DNA of 30,562 bases, taken from a virus. Both the position numbers and the translations under genes were made by a program. The notes under the pieces are model-generated. The model searched no databases, had not been told where the DNA came from, and worked only from the letters and a program-made list of their open reading frames with translations. This document shows, piece after piece, positions 13,061 to 20,768 of this stretch (position 1 is the first letter of the stretch; each line of letters starts with the position of its first letter). Location: positions 1 to 30,562 of IMG/VR virus record IMGVR_UViG_3300021961_007337; one strand, written 5' to 3'.

Positions 13061-15388
13061 ATGTCAAAAGTCGCCAAACGTGCTGTGGCCCGACGAAACA
13101 TCAAGTCTCGACTCGCCCGTCGTCGGAAGAGTGCACCTACTGTCGTGGAGCCGGGTATTGTCGTTGAGCGCATGTTCGTTTACGTGTGGGAAGATTTGTA
13201 CACCCGAGGCGACGTCAAGTTTGGTGAACACTTCAATAAGTTCGCGTCCGATATCGATGCCCGAGCGGATGTCGCGACGTATATCCGATCGTCGCTCACT
13301 CGCCAGAAATACAAGTTCGACGAGAAGCAAATTGTCATTCATGCGGTCATCGACGTGACGGACATCGCCCGTCGTGTCGGGAAACTGTATCCGAACGCGA
13401 AGATGGACGACTACATTCGTCGCGAAGCCGCGCTGCCTGGTCGCATCGCGATTCGTGATAAGAAAAGCGAATTCCATCGAGTCAAGCACATTGATGCGTT
13501 CGTCGCACAGATTCAATCGTGGTGTGACCGTCAGGGTCAGACCCGAGAAGTGGTGACTCTCTCACTCGCGCAGATTCGTCAAGTAGAAGCCACTTTGCGG
13601 GCCTTCGACGACGGACACCGTGTCATCCTCGCGGAACTTGCCCCACGATTCGGGAAAACAATCTACGCGATGGCGATCGCACGAGAACTGAATGTCCCGC
13701 TCATCGTGTTTACGAGTTACGTGCTCACGTCCTTCACGTCGGTGATTAACGACATCAACCGGTTCGAGCAATTTGCCAACATGGTGCTCGTTGATACGAC
13801 CGAAGACGGATGGGAACAACAGGTGACGGACGCCCTCGCGGCGGACAAACAGGTGGTGGCATGTGTGTCGCTGTGTAAGGGTGCATACCGCGAAGCACGG
13901 TTTACCTTCCTTGCAAAACAGCGCGTCAACCGTCTGTGGATCGTTGATGAGGCGGATTACGGCGCGCATCAGAAAAAGCAAGCGTCCGTACTCCAGAAGT
14001 ACACCAAGAAGGACCGCGTGATTCTAATGACGGGCTCCGGTGGCGACCGCGCGGTGTCGTCGTGGGGGGTTGACACGTACCTCTCGGTCACGTATCCTGA
14101 ACTCTTGGTGAATAAGCGGCAACCTACGCCTGCTAATATTCCCAAACTGAAATACTTCACCCATGACCGGCGCCGCGACGAGATGTATCCGAATCTGGTC
14201 TATCTCCAGTTGAGCTTCGGGCCATTCGTGGAAAAGATTCTAAAGTATTGCCCGAATACGAAGATTGAAGAGCTGGTGTCAATGACAAAGATGACCGCCG
14301 ACCCTGATATGATGACAGGGTTCATCACCACGTTGTTTCAGGCGCTTTTTCATGGTGTCAGGGTGCCGCAGTTAGCAATAAATCGGTATATTCCAAACCG
14401 TCGCACCCCCACCGTCTCGATCGTATTCGTCAGTGCGGCCACGAAGATTAAAAACTTGCAGCGGTTGGTGGAGATTGTCAAAGGGGCGATCGGAACGACC
14501 TGTGACGTTATCGGTATCCACGGCGAAGAAACCACTGGGCGTGACGCGGAAAATATGGTCCGCGAAAGACTCAACGCAATCAAGGATGCAGGGAATAACA
14601 GGAATCTGGTCATCATCGCCGCACAGATGGCGCAGCGGTCCTTCAGTGTTCCCGAAATCACGGAGACGTATCTGATGTACGATGCCGGTGATGCCGCGGC
14701 AACGTTACAGAAAGCGTCTCGCTGCTTGACTCCTAACGGAACCGACAAAATCGGCTATGTCATCAGCGTCTCGTTCGATCCAAACCGTGATGACAAGATG
14801 GATACGCAGATTGATGCGGCTATCGAGAACATCGCAACATCGTCGAACATCTCACGCGCATCGGCAGCGAAAGTGCTGTTCGATAACGTTGAGTTCTGGG
14901 AAGCCGTGAATGGACAGCGGGTGCGCGTCATCGCAAGCCGTTATCTGGAACAGCTTCAGTCAGCACCGTATCGTCTCGGTCGCGTCCTCGGGCGTCTTCC
15001 GAAAATCGAGTCATTCCCTGACGAGATTCGACAGTCGTTGCTGGCGTCGTCCTGCAAGTCCGCAACGGCACCGCGTCAAGCGGTCTCGCTCAAGGGTAAG
15101 ACGTATGTGCCAGTCGTGGGTGCGGTGTCGTCGCGGACACCCTCCGCTAAGTTGGATAATCAAAAAATCCGCGAGGCGGCGTACGCTATCTATGAACACG
15201 TCGCTGTGTTTTTTCACGGTACACTCGCAACGACGGTCGATGATATGTTAACGGCACTCAAAACCAATACGACGTTCCAGACGGAAGTCGAGTCGATGGT
15301 AAAGGTGCATTGGACGACGGTGCATTATCTGCTAAACCACCCCGATGTGCGGAAGAAGCTCGATTGGACGCTGACGGTTGGTCGATAA
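13061..15388 (+). CDS. Large SF2-type helicase/ATPase of the modification block
   Basis: A 775-residue protein. After a basic N-terminus (KRAVARRNIKSRLARRRK) and an unrecognised region, a helicase-like core starts near residue 170. It has a Walker A variant APRFGKT (about 193-199), Walker B/DEAD box IVDEADYG (about 292), and a motif III-like MTGSGG. A second RecA-like lobe holds VSIVFVSAA, VIGIHGEE, LVIIAAQMAQRS and QKASRCLTP as a motif VI candidate. The Arg-Phe before GKT resembles ATPase subunits tied to restriction-modification and phage helicases; a nuclease domain was not seen. It is followed 18 bases later by a DNA methyltransferase. The start is fixed by a near-consensus promoter ending six bases before the ATG. 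Function in DNA modification, restriction or anti-restriction is inferred from context. Confidence 0.7.
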   Translation: MSKVAKRAVARRNIKSRLARRRKSAPTVVEPGIVVERMFVYVWEDLYTRGDVKFGEHFNKFASDIDARADVATYIRSSLTRQKYKFDEKQIVIHAVIDVTDIARRVGKLYPNAKMDDYIRREAALPGRIAIRDKKSEFHRVKHIDAFVAQIQSWCDRQGQTREVVTLSLAQIRQVEATLRAFDDGHRVILAELAPRFGKTIYAMAIARELNVPLIVFTSYVLTSFTSVINDINRFEQFANMVLVDTTEDGWEQQVTDALAADKQVVACVSLCKGAYREARFTFLAKQRVNRLWIVDEADYGAHQKKQASVLQKYTKKDRVILMTGSGGDRAVSSWGVDTYLSVTYPELLVNKRQPTPANIPKLKYFTHDRRRDEMYPNLVYLQLSFGPFVEKILKYCPNTKIEELVSMTKMTADPDMMTGFITTLFQALFHGVRVPQLAINRYIPNRRTPTVSIVFVSAATKIKNLQRLVEIVKGAIGTTCDVIGIHGEETTGRDAENMVRERLNAIKDAGNNRNLVIIAAQMAQRSFSVPEITETYLMYDAGDAAATLQKASRCLTPNGTDKIGYVISVSFDPNRDDKMDTQIDAAIENIATSSNISRASAAKVLFDNVEFWEAVNGQRVRVIASRYLEQLQSAPYRLGRVLGRLPKIESFPDEIRQSLLASSCKSATAPRQAVSLKGKTYVPVVGAVSSRTPSAKLDNQKIREAAYAIYEHVAVFFHGTLATTVDDMLTALKTNTTFQTEVESMVKVHWTTVHYLLNHPDVRKKLDWTLTVGR

Positions 15389-15406
15389 ATACAAGGATAC
15401 TATATT

Positions 15407-16570
15407 ATGTTGTTTCGACATGATATCAACATTGACCTGTTGATTGATGACCTGTTGAATAAGATTCCGCAGCCGGTGTGGAAATCCTCAACGACCACGT
15501 TCCTCGATCCCGCCGCTGGTGGTGGACAATTCCTGAATCGCATTGTCACGAAGCTGCGGCTGTATGGACATAGCGACGCTAACATCCGTCGTCGTGTCGT
15601 TGGTGTCTTTGAAACCCTTATCGCGCGGAACTACGCCACGCGGATGGGTGTCATGGGCACTCTCATTTGTGATATACTAGAGGTTAACTATATGAACTTT
15701 GATGTCACTTGCAGCAATCCGCCGTATCAAGACGGGACTGGCAAATCCAGCAATAAACTCTGGAAACAGATTGTTGAGGATTCGCTGAAGCGACTCTCCC
15801 CCGGTGGATATATGGCTTTCGTGACGCCGCCCTCGTGGATGTCACCGGGTAGTCTCTATGACGATCTGATGGTCTACGACATGCAGTGGGTCAACCTCGA
15901 TGTGAAGAAGCACTTTAGCGTGGGAAGTGATTTTAGCGCCTGGGTGCTGCGAAAGCAGGCACCTAAGGGCACGACGAAGTTTGTCACACCCACGGAGACG
16001 CTGACGGTGGAGCATGATGAGTTCCCGTTCCTCCCGTCACGTATCGATAAGCATTCGCTGTCGATTACGAAGAAGCTGCTGGTGGGACCGAGGTTTGATA
16101 GTTTCATTAAAAATAATGAAAATCATTCGACCAAGGCCAACCATTTGTCTAAAACTAAAGATACCACTCATAAGTGGATTGTTCGTCATACTAATGTCCA
16201 AGATAGGTGGAGTAACAAAAAACCGGCAGAATATGATGTACCAAAGGTCATGCTTACAGAAAGCGGGAATCCCATTCCCGTGTATTCAGATGCTTGCGGT
16301 GTGAGCGAACATATGTTTTACATCAAGGTCAAGAACGCGACTGAAGGTAAGCGACTGGTGAAGGTGCTGTCGAGTAAACTCTATCAAGTCCTACTGAAAG
16401 ACAGCAATGGTGTGAAGGGGATGTGGAAGTATAGCGGGTGGAATCAGTTGGCGATTGTCCGCTCTCTGCCGGCTGTAGACCGTTCGATTGATTGGACCGA
16501 CGAGATGCTCTATGAGCACTTCAAACTCACGAAGGATGAGATTGCGTATGTCGAACAGTATGCCAAATAA
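15407..16570 (+). CDS. DNA N6-adenine methyltransferase, gamma-type (Eco57I/TaqI-like)
   Basis: A 387-residue protein. SAM motif I FLDPAAGGGQFL at residues 32-43 precedes catalytic motif IV Asn104-Pro-Pro-Tyr107 (SNPPYQDG), the order of gamma-class adenine methyltransferases, then GGYMAFVTPPSW. The C-terminal half is the expected target-recognition region. Inside it, bases 16090-16310 (residues about 228-300) are far more AT-rich, with codons unlike the flanks, suggesting a swapped segment. The N-terminus is short and lacks the usual TGEVFTP region, which the next gene has instead. AAGGA lies 9 bases upstream of the ATG; a GATAAATA box upstream overlaps the helicase stop codon. Confidence 0.85.
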   Translation: MLFRHDINIDLLIDDLLNKIPQPVWKSSTTTFLDPAAGGGQFLNRIVTKLRLYGHSDANIRRRVVGVFETLIARNYATRMGVMGTLICDILEVNYMNFDVTCSNPPYQDGTGKSSNKLWKQIVEDSLKRLSPGGYMAFVTPPSWMSPGSLYDDLMVYDMQWVNLDVKKHFSVGSDFSAWVLRKQAPKGTTKFVTPTETLTVEHDEFPFLPSRIDKHSLSITKKLLVGPRFDSFIKNNENHSTKANHLSKTKDTTHKWIVRHTNVQDRWSNKKPAEYDVPKVMLTESGNPIPVYSDACGVSEHMFYIKVKNATEGKRLVKVLSSKLYQVLLKDSNGVKGMWKYSGWNQLAIVRSLPAVDRSIDWTDEMLYEHFKLTKDEIAYVEQYAK

Positions 16571-17033
16571 CATTGAACGTTCCGACGAGCGCATCAAGCA
16601 AACCGGCGAAGTCTTTACGCCCGCACCGCTCGTGAATGAGCTGCTCGACCGCATTCCCCGTGAGGTATGGTCGAATCCCGAGAAAACCTTTCTCGATCCG
16701 TCCTGCGGTGATGGCAATTTCCTTGTCGAAGTTCTCCGCCGGAAGATTGCACACGGGAGCACGCCGACGCAAGCCCTCCAGACGACCTACGGGGTCGAAC
16801 TCATGTCGGACAACGCCGAGGCGTGTCGGTACCGACTGCTAGAGATTGCGGGAGACACGGAAGACCACCGGCGGATTGTTGAACACAATATTGCCTGTGC
16901 GGATGCACTGACATTTAATTATTGGAAACCCACGTTGTTTGGGGATACGGAATCGGCTCCGACACGGGCAAAGAAGTCCAAGAAGAAAAACGTAGTCACA
17001 TCAAATACTACTCCTATTGATGCACTAGTGTGA
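16548..17033 (+). CDS. Methyltransferase-like protein lacking the catalytic motif, 161 aa
   Basis: The protein has the N-terminal part of an adenine methyltransferase: TGEVFTPAPLVNELLDRIP, motif I TFLDPSCGDGNFL (residues about 47-59), and YGVELMSDNAEACRYRL for SAM ribose binding. It ends with a short basic tail (RAKKSKKKN) and never reaches an NPPY motif. It overlaps the end of the complete methyltransferase gene by 23 bases. It could be a partner subunit, a SAM-binding accessory protein or a truncated relic. Two in-frame starts exist (16548, 16560); the first was chosen, having AAGGA about 12 bases upstream, which is weak. Confidence 0.6.
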   Translation: MSNSMPNNIERSDERIKQTGEVFTPAPLVNELLDRIPREVWSNPEKTFLDPSCGDGNFLVEVLRRKIAHGSTPTQALQTTYGVELMSDNAEACRYRLLEIAGDTEDHRRIVEHNIACADALTFNYWKPTLFGDTESAPTRAKKSKKKNVVTSNTTPIDALV

Positions 17034-17035
17034 AT

Positions 17036-17548
17036 ATGGTGCATACCCAACACAATACCGGCCATCAAGAGTGGTATACTCCTGAATGGATTATCGAGGC
17101 GGCCCGGCGCACAATGGGGCGAATCGATCTTGACCCCGCCTCGAACCCTATCGCGAATCAATGGATTCGAGCCGACCGCTACTTTACTCACGAGCAGAAC
17201 GGATTGCTTCACGAATGGTCGGGCTGCGTCTGGCTTAACCCGCCGTATGCCAATAAACTGATGACTGCATTTATCGACAAACTGGAACAGTCATTGCCGA
17301 CAATGGAGTCGGCGTGTGTACTCACCAATAATGCCACCGAAACGCATTGGGGTCAACAATTATTGCGAATCTCGTCGGCAATATGTTTTCTTTCGCGGCG
17401 GGTGAAGTTTCTCACACCAGATGTCACGGTTAAGCACACGGGGTTGCAAGGTCAGATGGTGAGCTACATCGGCCCAGATGCCCCGACATTTATCGCCAAC
17501 TTTAATTCATACGGGCGTGTGTTTGTGCGTGGTATACTAACACGATGA
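17036..17548 (+). CDS. Phage DNA N6-adenine methyltransferase (Dam family)
   Basis: A 170-residue protein of the phage Dam-like family: EWYTPEWIIEAARR, then LDPAS at residues 32-36, YFTHEQNGLLHEW, the catalytic WLNPPY (Asn68-Pro-Pro-Tyr71), and VLTNNATETHWGQ. Full length for the family and apparently active. It methylates adenine in DNA; its target is unknown. The start is ATG at 17036 just after the previous stop; a GTG two codons earlier overlaps it. It ends in an ATGA overlap with the next methyltransferase. Confidence 0.88.
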   Translation: MVHTQHNTGHQEWYTPEWIIEAARRTMGRIDLDPASNPIANQWIRADRYFTHEQNGLLHEWSGCVWLNPPYANKLMTAFIDKLEQSLPTMESACVLTNNATETHWGQQLLRISSAICFLSRRVKFLTPDVTVKHTGLQGQMVSYIGPDAPTFIANFNSYGRVFVRGILTR

Positions 17549-17571
17549 CTCACACCATTCTTCACGGTGAT
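17529..17571 (+). repeat. Direct repeat copy 1: promoter plus methyltransferase start
   Basis: This 43-base segment recurs at 19547-19590 with one inserted base and two substitutions. It covers the TATACT promoter and the codons for MTHTIL. The two copies flank the live methyltransferase and PD-(D/E)xK genes. Confidence 0.85.
17530..17538 (+). promoter_or_regulatory. Extended -10 promoter TGG-TATACT
   Basis: TATACT at 17533-17538, six bases before the ATG at 17545, lying inside the end of the preceding gene. The same promoter-plus-start arrangement recurs at 19548. Confidence 0.65.
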
Positions 17572-18450
17572 AGCCGCACTCTGTTGTCCTCGTATGCGGA
17601 GCATACGTTCCATGCCTGTATTACGGATCCTCCCTATGGCATGAATATGGCCCAGTGGGATACGCAGGTACCACCTATCGACCATTGGCAGTCGGTGTAT
17701 CGTGTGCTGCGACCCGGCGCATTTTGTCTCGCATTCTGTTCACCCGAATTGTATCATCGGTTAGCCACGAATGTAGAAAACGCGGGCTTCGTCATCAAAG
17801 ATCAAATTATGTGGATGACCACAACCAAGATGCCGAAGTATAACCGACTGAAACCCGCACATGAACCTATCGTGGTCGCGCAGAAGCCATATAGCGGCTC
17901 GCTCGAATCTAATCAGGCAACGTGGGGCTGTGGGTTGATCGATACAGAAACGACCCGCGTACCGTGGGACAAGGCACCACCGAAAGGCTGGGTCGCAGGC
18001 GGTGTCAAGCGTCGTCAGTTTGGAAAACAGGGTAAGACGACGGGTACGCAAGAAGAGTTTGGTACCGTCGATGCAAATCCCGCCGGACGGTATCCATCGA
18101 ATATTATTGGTGACGTGCTCCCCGAACATCAAAAATATTTCTATGCTCCGAGGGCGACCCGCACCGAGAAGGGTGCAGATAATGATCATCCGACGGTAAA
18201 ACCATTGTCACTTATGGAATATCTGGTGCGAATATATACTTCTGTCGGGGCACATGTTCTTGACCCGTTCTGTGGAAGTGGTACGACGGGCGTGGCCGCG
18301 GTTCGACTCCAGCGTCACTTTGTGGGGATTGATATTGACCCCGCATACGTCATGATAGCAAATCAGCGATGTGCAGCGTCAGTTACTTCTTTGGAGAACA
18401 CTAATGATATCTTTTCAACAATTTTACCTCTCGGAAATGAAACTCGATGA
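17545..18450 (+). CDS. Beta-class DNA methyltransferase (N4-cytosine/N6-adenine)
   Basis: A 301-residue protein with the beta-class order: catalytic Asp28-Pro-Pro-Tyr31 (CITDPPYGM) first, then a recognition region, and SAM motif I DPFCGSG (residues 240-246) followed by HFVGIDIDPAYV near the C-terminus. DPPY alone does not decide between adenine and cytosine. A DNDHPTVKPLSLMEYL motif before motif I is typical of the family. The start overlaps the previous stop by four bases and follows a TATACT box by six bases. Its last 47 bases overlap the next gene. Confidence 0.9.
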   Translation: MTHTILHGDSRTLLSSYAEHTFHACITDPPYGMNMAQWDTQVPPIDHWQSVYRVLRPGAFCLAFCSPELYHRLATNVENAGFVIKDQIMWMTTTKMPKYNRLKPAHEPIVVAQKPYSGSLESNQATWGCGLIDTETTRVPWDKAPPKGWVAGGVKRRQFGKQGKTTGTQEEFGTVDANPAGRYPSNIIGDVLPEHQKYFYAPRATRTEKGADNDHPTVKPLSLMEYLVRIYTSVGAHVLDPFCGSGTTGVAAVRLQRHFVGIDIDPAYVMIANQRCAASVTSLENTNDIFSTILPLGNETR

Positions 18451-19519
18451 GGGAGGAAAATCTGACGCGATTCGGTATAATAGCGAACTTGGTGTATTAT
18501 ACGGTTTGATAGGAAATGGAAAATTTAATCCAAAACGACCAGAAAAGTCTCTTCCCGCATCAAAGTTAAGCAACCCTACGTCGTGCTATCGTGACATCGT
18601 CCGTTTAGTAGCACCTAACTTTATGCCTAACATCTTTATGATTTGGGCAAATCGTGCACCAATCATTAAAGAAAAAATTCTTGCCAAGCAAGGAAGTCTG
18701 CCTCGCAAATTTGGATGGAGTGGTGGCCAAAACATTGCCGGTGGTGTGTCAGATATTGCATTTGCGAGTGGAGGTACGCTCGGGATTAGTGTTAAAGCAG
18801 AAGGTGGAATCACTCTCGCCAATCTTAGCCCAAAGGCCCTCGGGATTCAAACAGACAAAGGTGTTGACGTATTTGACATGTATGCGGGTAAAGAATATCT
18901 GTTAATGAAGCAACAGATTTTTAAAGATGTTCTGACTGCTGCAAAGCGGCAACCGAATAAACCGCTGATTCCAATCAGTAAATACGGAATTACCTACGTC
19001 TCTAGAACAACGCAATTCCAGATTAAGTTGAAAACTGGCGTTCTAAACATGAGTGAGGCCGACATTATGAGTGCGGTGCGAAAGAACGCACAATGGCAAC
19101 GTGTGTTTGGTGATTGGTTTCAGGCAAACTTTATTGAGAAGCGGTCGTATGCGGCTCCCCTGTACAATAAAATTGCCAAAGTCTTCGAACTAACAATGGA
19201 AAAAAATTTAGCCAAGGCTAGCAAACTCGCGGGAATTTTACGCTTTGGTGATAGACCCTACTATTATCTCAGCGCGAAGAATTTATATTACGTGCCATCA
19301 TTTCATGAGGTTACGGATCTTCAACTGAAGAAAATTCGATACGCGAAACCAAAGGGCACCGCACAGCGATTCATCGCGGAAATTGGTCGAGCAGATAGTG
19401 ATGACAATGCCGAACTGGACATTTACATTCGATATGCAAATGGCATGTTTGAAAGTAATCCAACTGTGCGAATTCAAAGTTTAAAAAATCCGCAATATAT
19501 CGGATGGGAATTATTATAA
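18404..19519 (+). CDS. PD-(D/E)xK-like protein, candidate nuclease, 371 aa
   Basis: A nuclease-like core is visible in GGVSDIAFASGGTLGISVKAE (residues 113-133, given here only by its key residues Asp117, Ser129 and Lys131): an acidic residue, a beta hairpin, then S-x-K in place of the usual (D/E)-x-K. Similar SD...GxSxK proteins occur in environmental T4-like phages without known function. It begins MISFQQFYLSEMKL. The gene is markedly more AT-rich than most of the window, suggesting separate origin. GGAG lies seven bases before the ATG at 18404, which overlaps the end of the methyltransferase gene by 47 bases. Pairing with methyltransferases suggests a restriction-type nuclease, but the Ser substitution and lack of a known relative leave this open. 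Confidence 0.6.
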   Translation: MISFQQFYLSEMKLDEGGKSDAIRYNSELGVLYGLIGNGKFNPKRPEKSLPASKLSNPTSCYRDIVRLVAPNFMPNIFMIWANRAPIIKEKILAKQGSLPRKFGWSGGQNIAGGVSDIAFASGGTLGISVKAEGGITLANLSPKALGIQTDKGVDVFDMYAGKEYLLMKQQIFKDVLTAAKRQPNKPLIPISKYGITYVSRTTQFQIKLKTGVLNMSEADIMSAVRKNAQWQRVFGDWFQANFIEKRSYAAPLYNKIAKVFELTMEKNLAKASKLAGILRFGDRPYYYLSAKNLYYVPSFHEVTDLQLKKIRYAKPKGTAQRFIAEIGRADSDDNAELDIYIRYANGMFESNPTVRIQSLKNPQYIGWELL

Positions 19520-19546
19520 ATAACGCACCACCCACAAATTGATTTA

Positions 19547-19590
19547 GTGGTATACTATACACGATGACGCACACCATTCTTCGCGGTGAT
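19547..19590 (+). repeat. Direct repeat copy 2: promoter plus start of the methyltransferase fossil
   Basis: Second copy of the segment at 17529-17571, carrying the TATACT promoter and the codons for MTHTIL of the decayed gene. Confidence 0.85.
19548..19556 (+). promoter_or_regulatory. Extended -10 promoter TGG-TATACT of the fossil gene
   Basis: TATACT at 19551-19556, seven bases before the fossil's ATG at 19564. It may still transcribe into uvsX. Confidence 0.5.
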
Positions 19591-19679
19591 GTCCGTGAAC
19601 AACTCAAATCGAACTCAACCCCGAGTATGCCGCACTGGCCCAACAGCGTATTGAGACCGTCACGCTTCCCCTTTCGTGA
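19564..19679 (+). pseudogene. Internally deleted beta-class DNA methyltransferase remnant
   Basis: The first codons read MTHTILRGDVREQLK, nearly the start of the live methyltransferase at 17545 and typical of the family's N-terminus. After a frame change, bases 19608-19679 read IELNPEYAALAQQRIE and end TVTLPLS-stop, the classic C-terminus of the same family (motif around the SAM-binding strand 2). Everything between, including the catalytic DPPY and motif I, is gone: about 116 bases remain of a gene that should be near 900. In the first frame the ORF continues as a meaningless 46-codon sequence to 19704. The uvsX promoter overlaps its stop codon. Confidence 0.85.
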
Positions 19680-19685
19680 TATACT
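19677..19685 (+). promoter_or_regulatory. Extended -10 promoter TGA-TATACT of uvsX
   Basis: TATACT at 19680-19685 with TGA before it; the TGA is also the stop codon of the methyltransferase remnant. The predicted start near 19692 leaves a short leader carrying AAGGAG before the uvsX ATG at 19707. Confidence 0.6.
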
Positions 19686-19706
19686 AACCCTACAAGGAGC
19701 CTCATA

Positions 19707-20768
19707 ATGTCATTTTTCCGTTCACTGATTAAAGACCTTCCCGCGATGACCACGATTGCTTCCGACGGCTTGAGTTCGTCGGAGTTCGATGGCTACATCA
19801 ATACCGGCAGTTATACGCTGAACGCAGCCCTGAGCGGATCATTGTTTGGGGGTATGCCAAACAACAAGATTACGGTGTTCGCCGGTGACCCTGCGACAGG
19901 CAAAACCTTCTTCGTCTTGGGCGTCATCAAACAGTGGTTGGAAGATAACCCTGACGGTGGGGTGATTTACTTCGACACCGAAAGTGCCGTGACCAACCAG
20001 ATGTTGTCGGAACGGGGCATTGACCTCACTCGTATTGTGAAGTCAGAACCCGAAACGATTGAGCAGTTTCGACAGACCGCGTTGCAGATTCTTGACCGCT
20101 ACGACGAAACCCCACAGAAGGGGCGTCAGCCGATGTTGATGGTGCTGGACTCGCTCGGCAATCTGTCGAGTGCGAAGGAAGTCGAGGACATTCGTGCGGA
20201 GAAGGACACCCGCGATATGACCAAGGCGGGTCTCATTCGCGGCACCTTCCGTGTGTTGCGTCTGCGTCTGTCCAAGTTGAACGTGCCGATGATTTGCACG
20301 AACCACGTCTATGCCGTCGTGGGGGCGTATGTGCCGACGAAGGCGTTGTCGGGTGGGTCGGGTCTCATCTATGTCAGCGACTCGATTGCGATGCTCTCCA
20401 AGAGTAAGGATCGCGACAAGGAAAAGAATGTCATCGGCAGCATCGTCAAGGCCAAGATGTTCAAGTCGCGCCTGTCCCGTGAGAATAGCGAAGTCGAAGT
20501 CCGTATCTCGTATGCGGGTGGGCTGGACAAGTATTACGGCTTGCTGGATATGAGTGTCGAAGCCGGTCTGGTGCAGCACAGCGGTGGTAAGTATACGTTC
20601 CCCGGCGGCAAGCCGGTGTTCGCAGGCAAGATTCAGGAAGCCCCCGAGAAGTTCTTCACCGATGCGTTCTTGCAAGAACTCAACGACAAGTATGTGCGCC
20701 CGAACTTCAGTTATGGCGCGGGTGTGAGTGTCGCTCCGACTTCGACCGACGCTCCGGAGGAAGAATGA
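19707..20768 (+). CDS. uvsX: UvsX, RecA-like recombinase
   Basis: A 353-residue RecA-family protein. Walker A is GDPATGKT (residues 60-67), Walker B is PMLMVLDSLGNL (about 147-158), and DMTKAGLIRGTFR plus ICTNHVYAV follow as in T4 UvsX (391 aa). It performs strand exchange for recombination-dependent replication. AAGGAG precedes the ATG. The TGA stop overlaps the gp41 start (ATGA). Confidence 0.93.
   Translation: MSFFRSLIKDLPAMTTIASDGLSSSEFDGYINTGSYTLNAALSGSLFGGMPNNKITVFAGDPATGKTFFVLGVIKQWLEDNPDGGVIYFDTESAVTNQMLSERGIDLTRIVKSEPETIEQFRQTALQILDRYDETPQKGRQPMLMVLDSLGNLSSAKEVEDIRAEKDTRDMTKAGLIRGTFRVLRLRLSKLNVPMICTNHVYAVVGAYVPTKALSGGSGLIYVSDSIAMLSKSKDRDKEKNVIGSIVKAKMFKSRLSRENSEVEVRISYAGGLDKYYGLLDMSVEAGLVQHSGGKYTFPGGKPVFAGKIQEAPEKFFTDAFLQELNDKYVRPNFSYGAGVSVAPTSTDAPEEE

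Noticed and set aside
15384-15391. GATAAATA before the adenine methyltransferase gene as a late promoter
   Set aside because: It overlaps the helicase stop codon TAA, and the predicted start near 15397 would cut into the AAGGA site of the next gene. Stop codons TAA followed by ATA create such boxes by chance.
15673-15678. TATACT boxes inside genes (15673, 17075, 28053)
   Set aside because: They lie within coding sequence, are not followed by a suitable start codon of a real gene, and arise easily from Tyr-Thr and similar codons.
19515-19522. Exact TATAAATA at the end of the PD-(D/E)xK gene
   Set aside because: It overlaps that gene's stop codon in an AT-rich gene, and no late gene follows; a chance match is likely, so it was not listed as a promoter.
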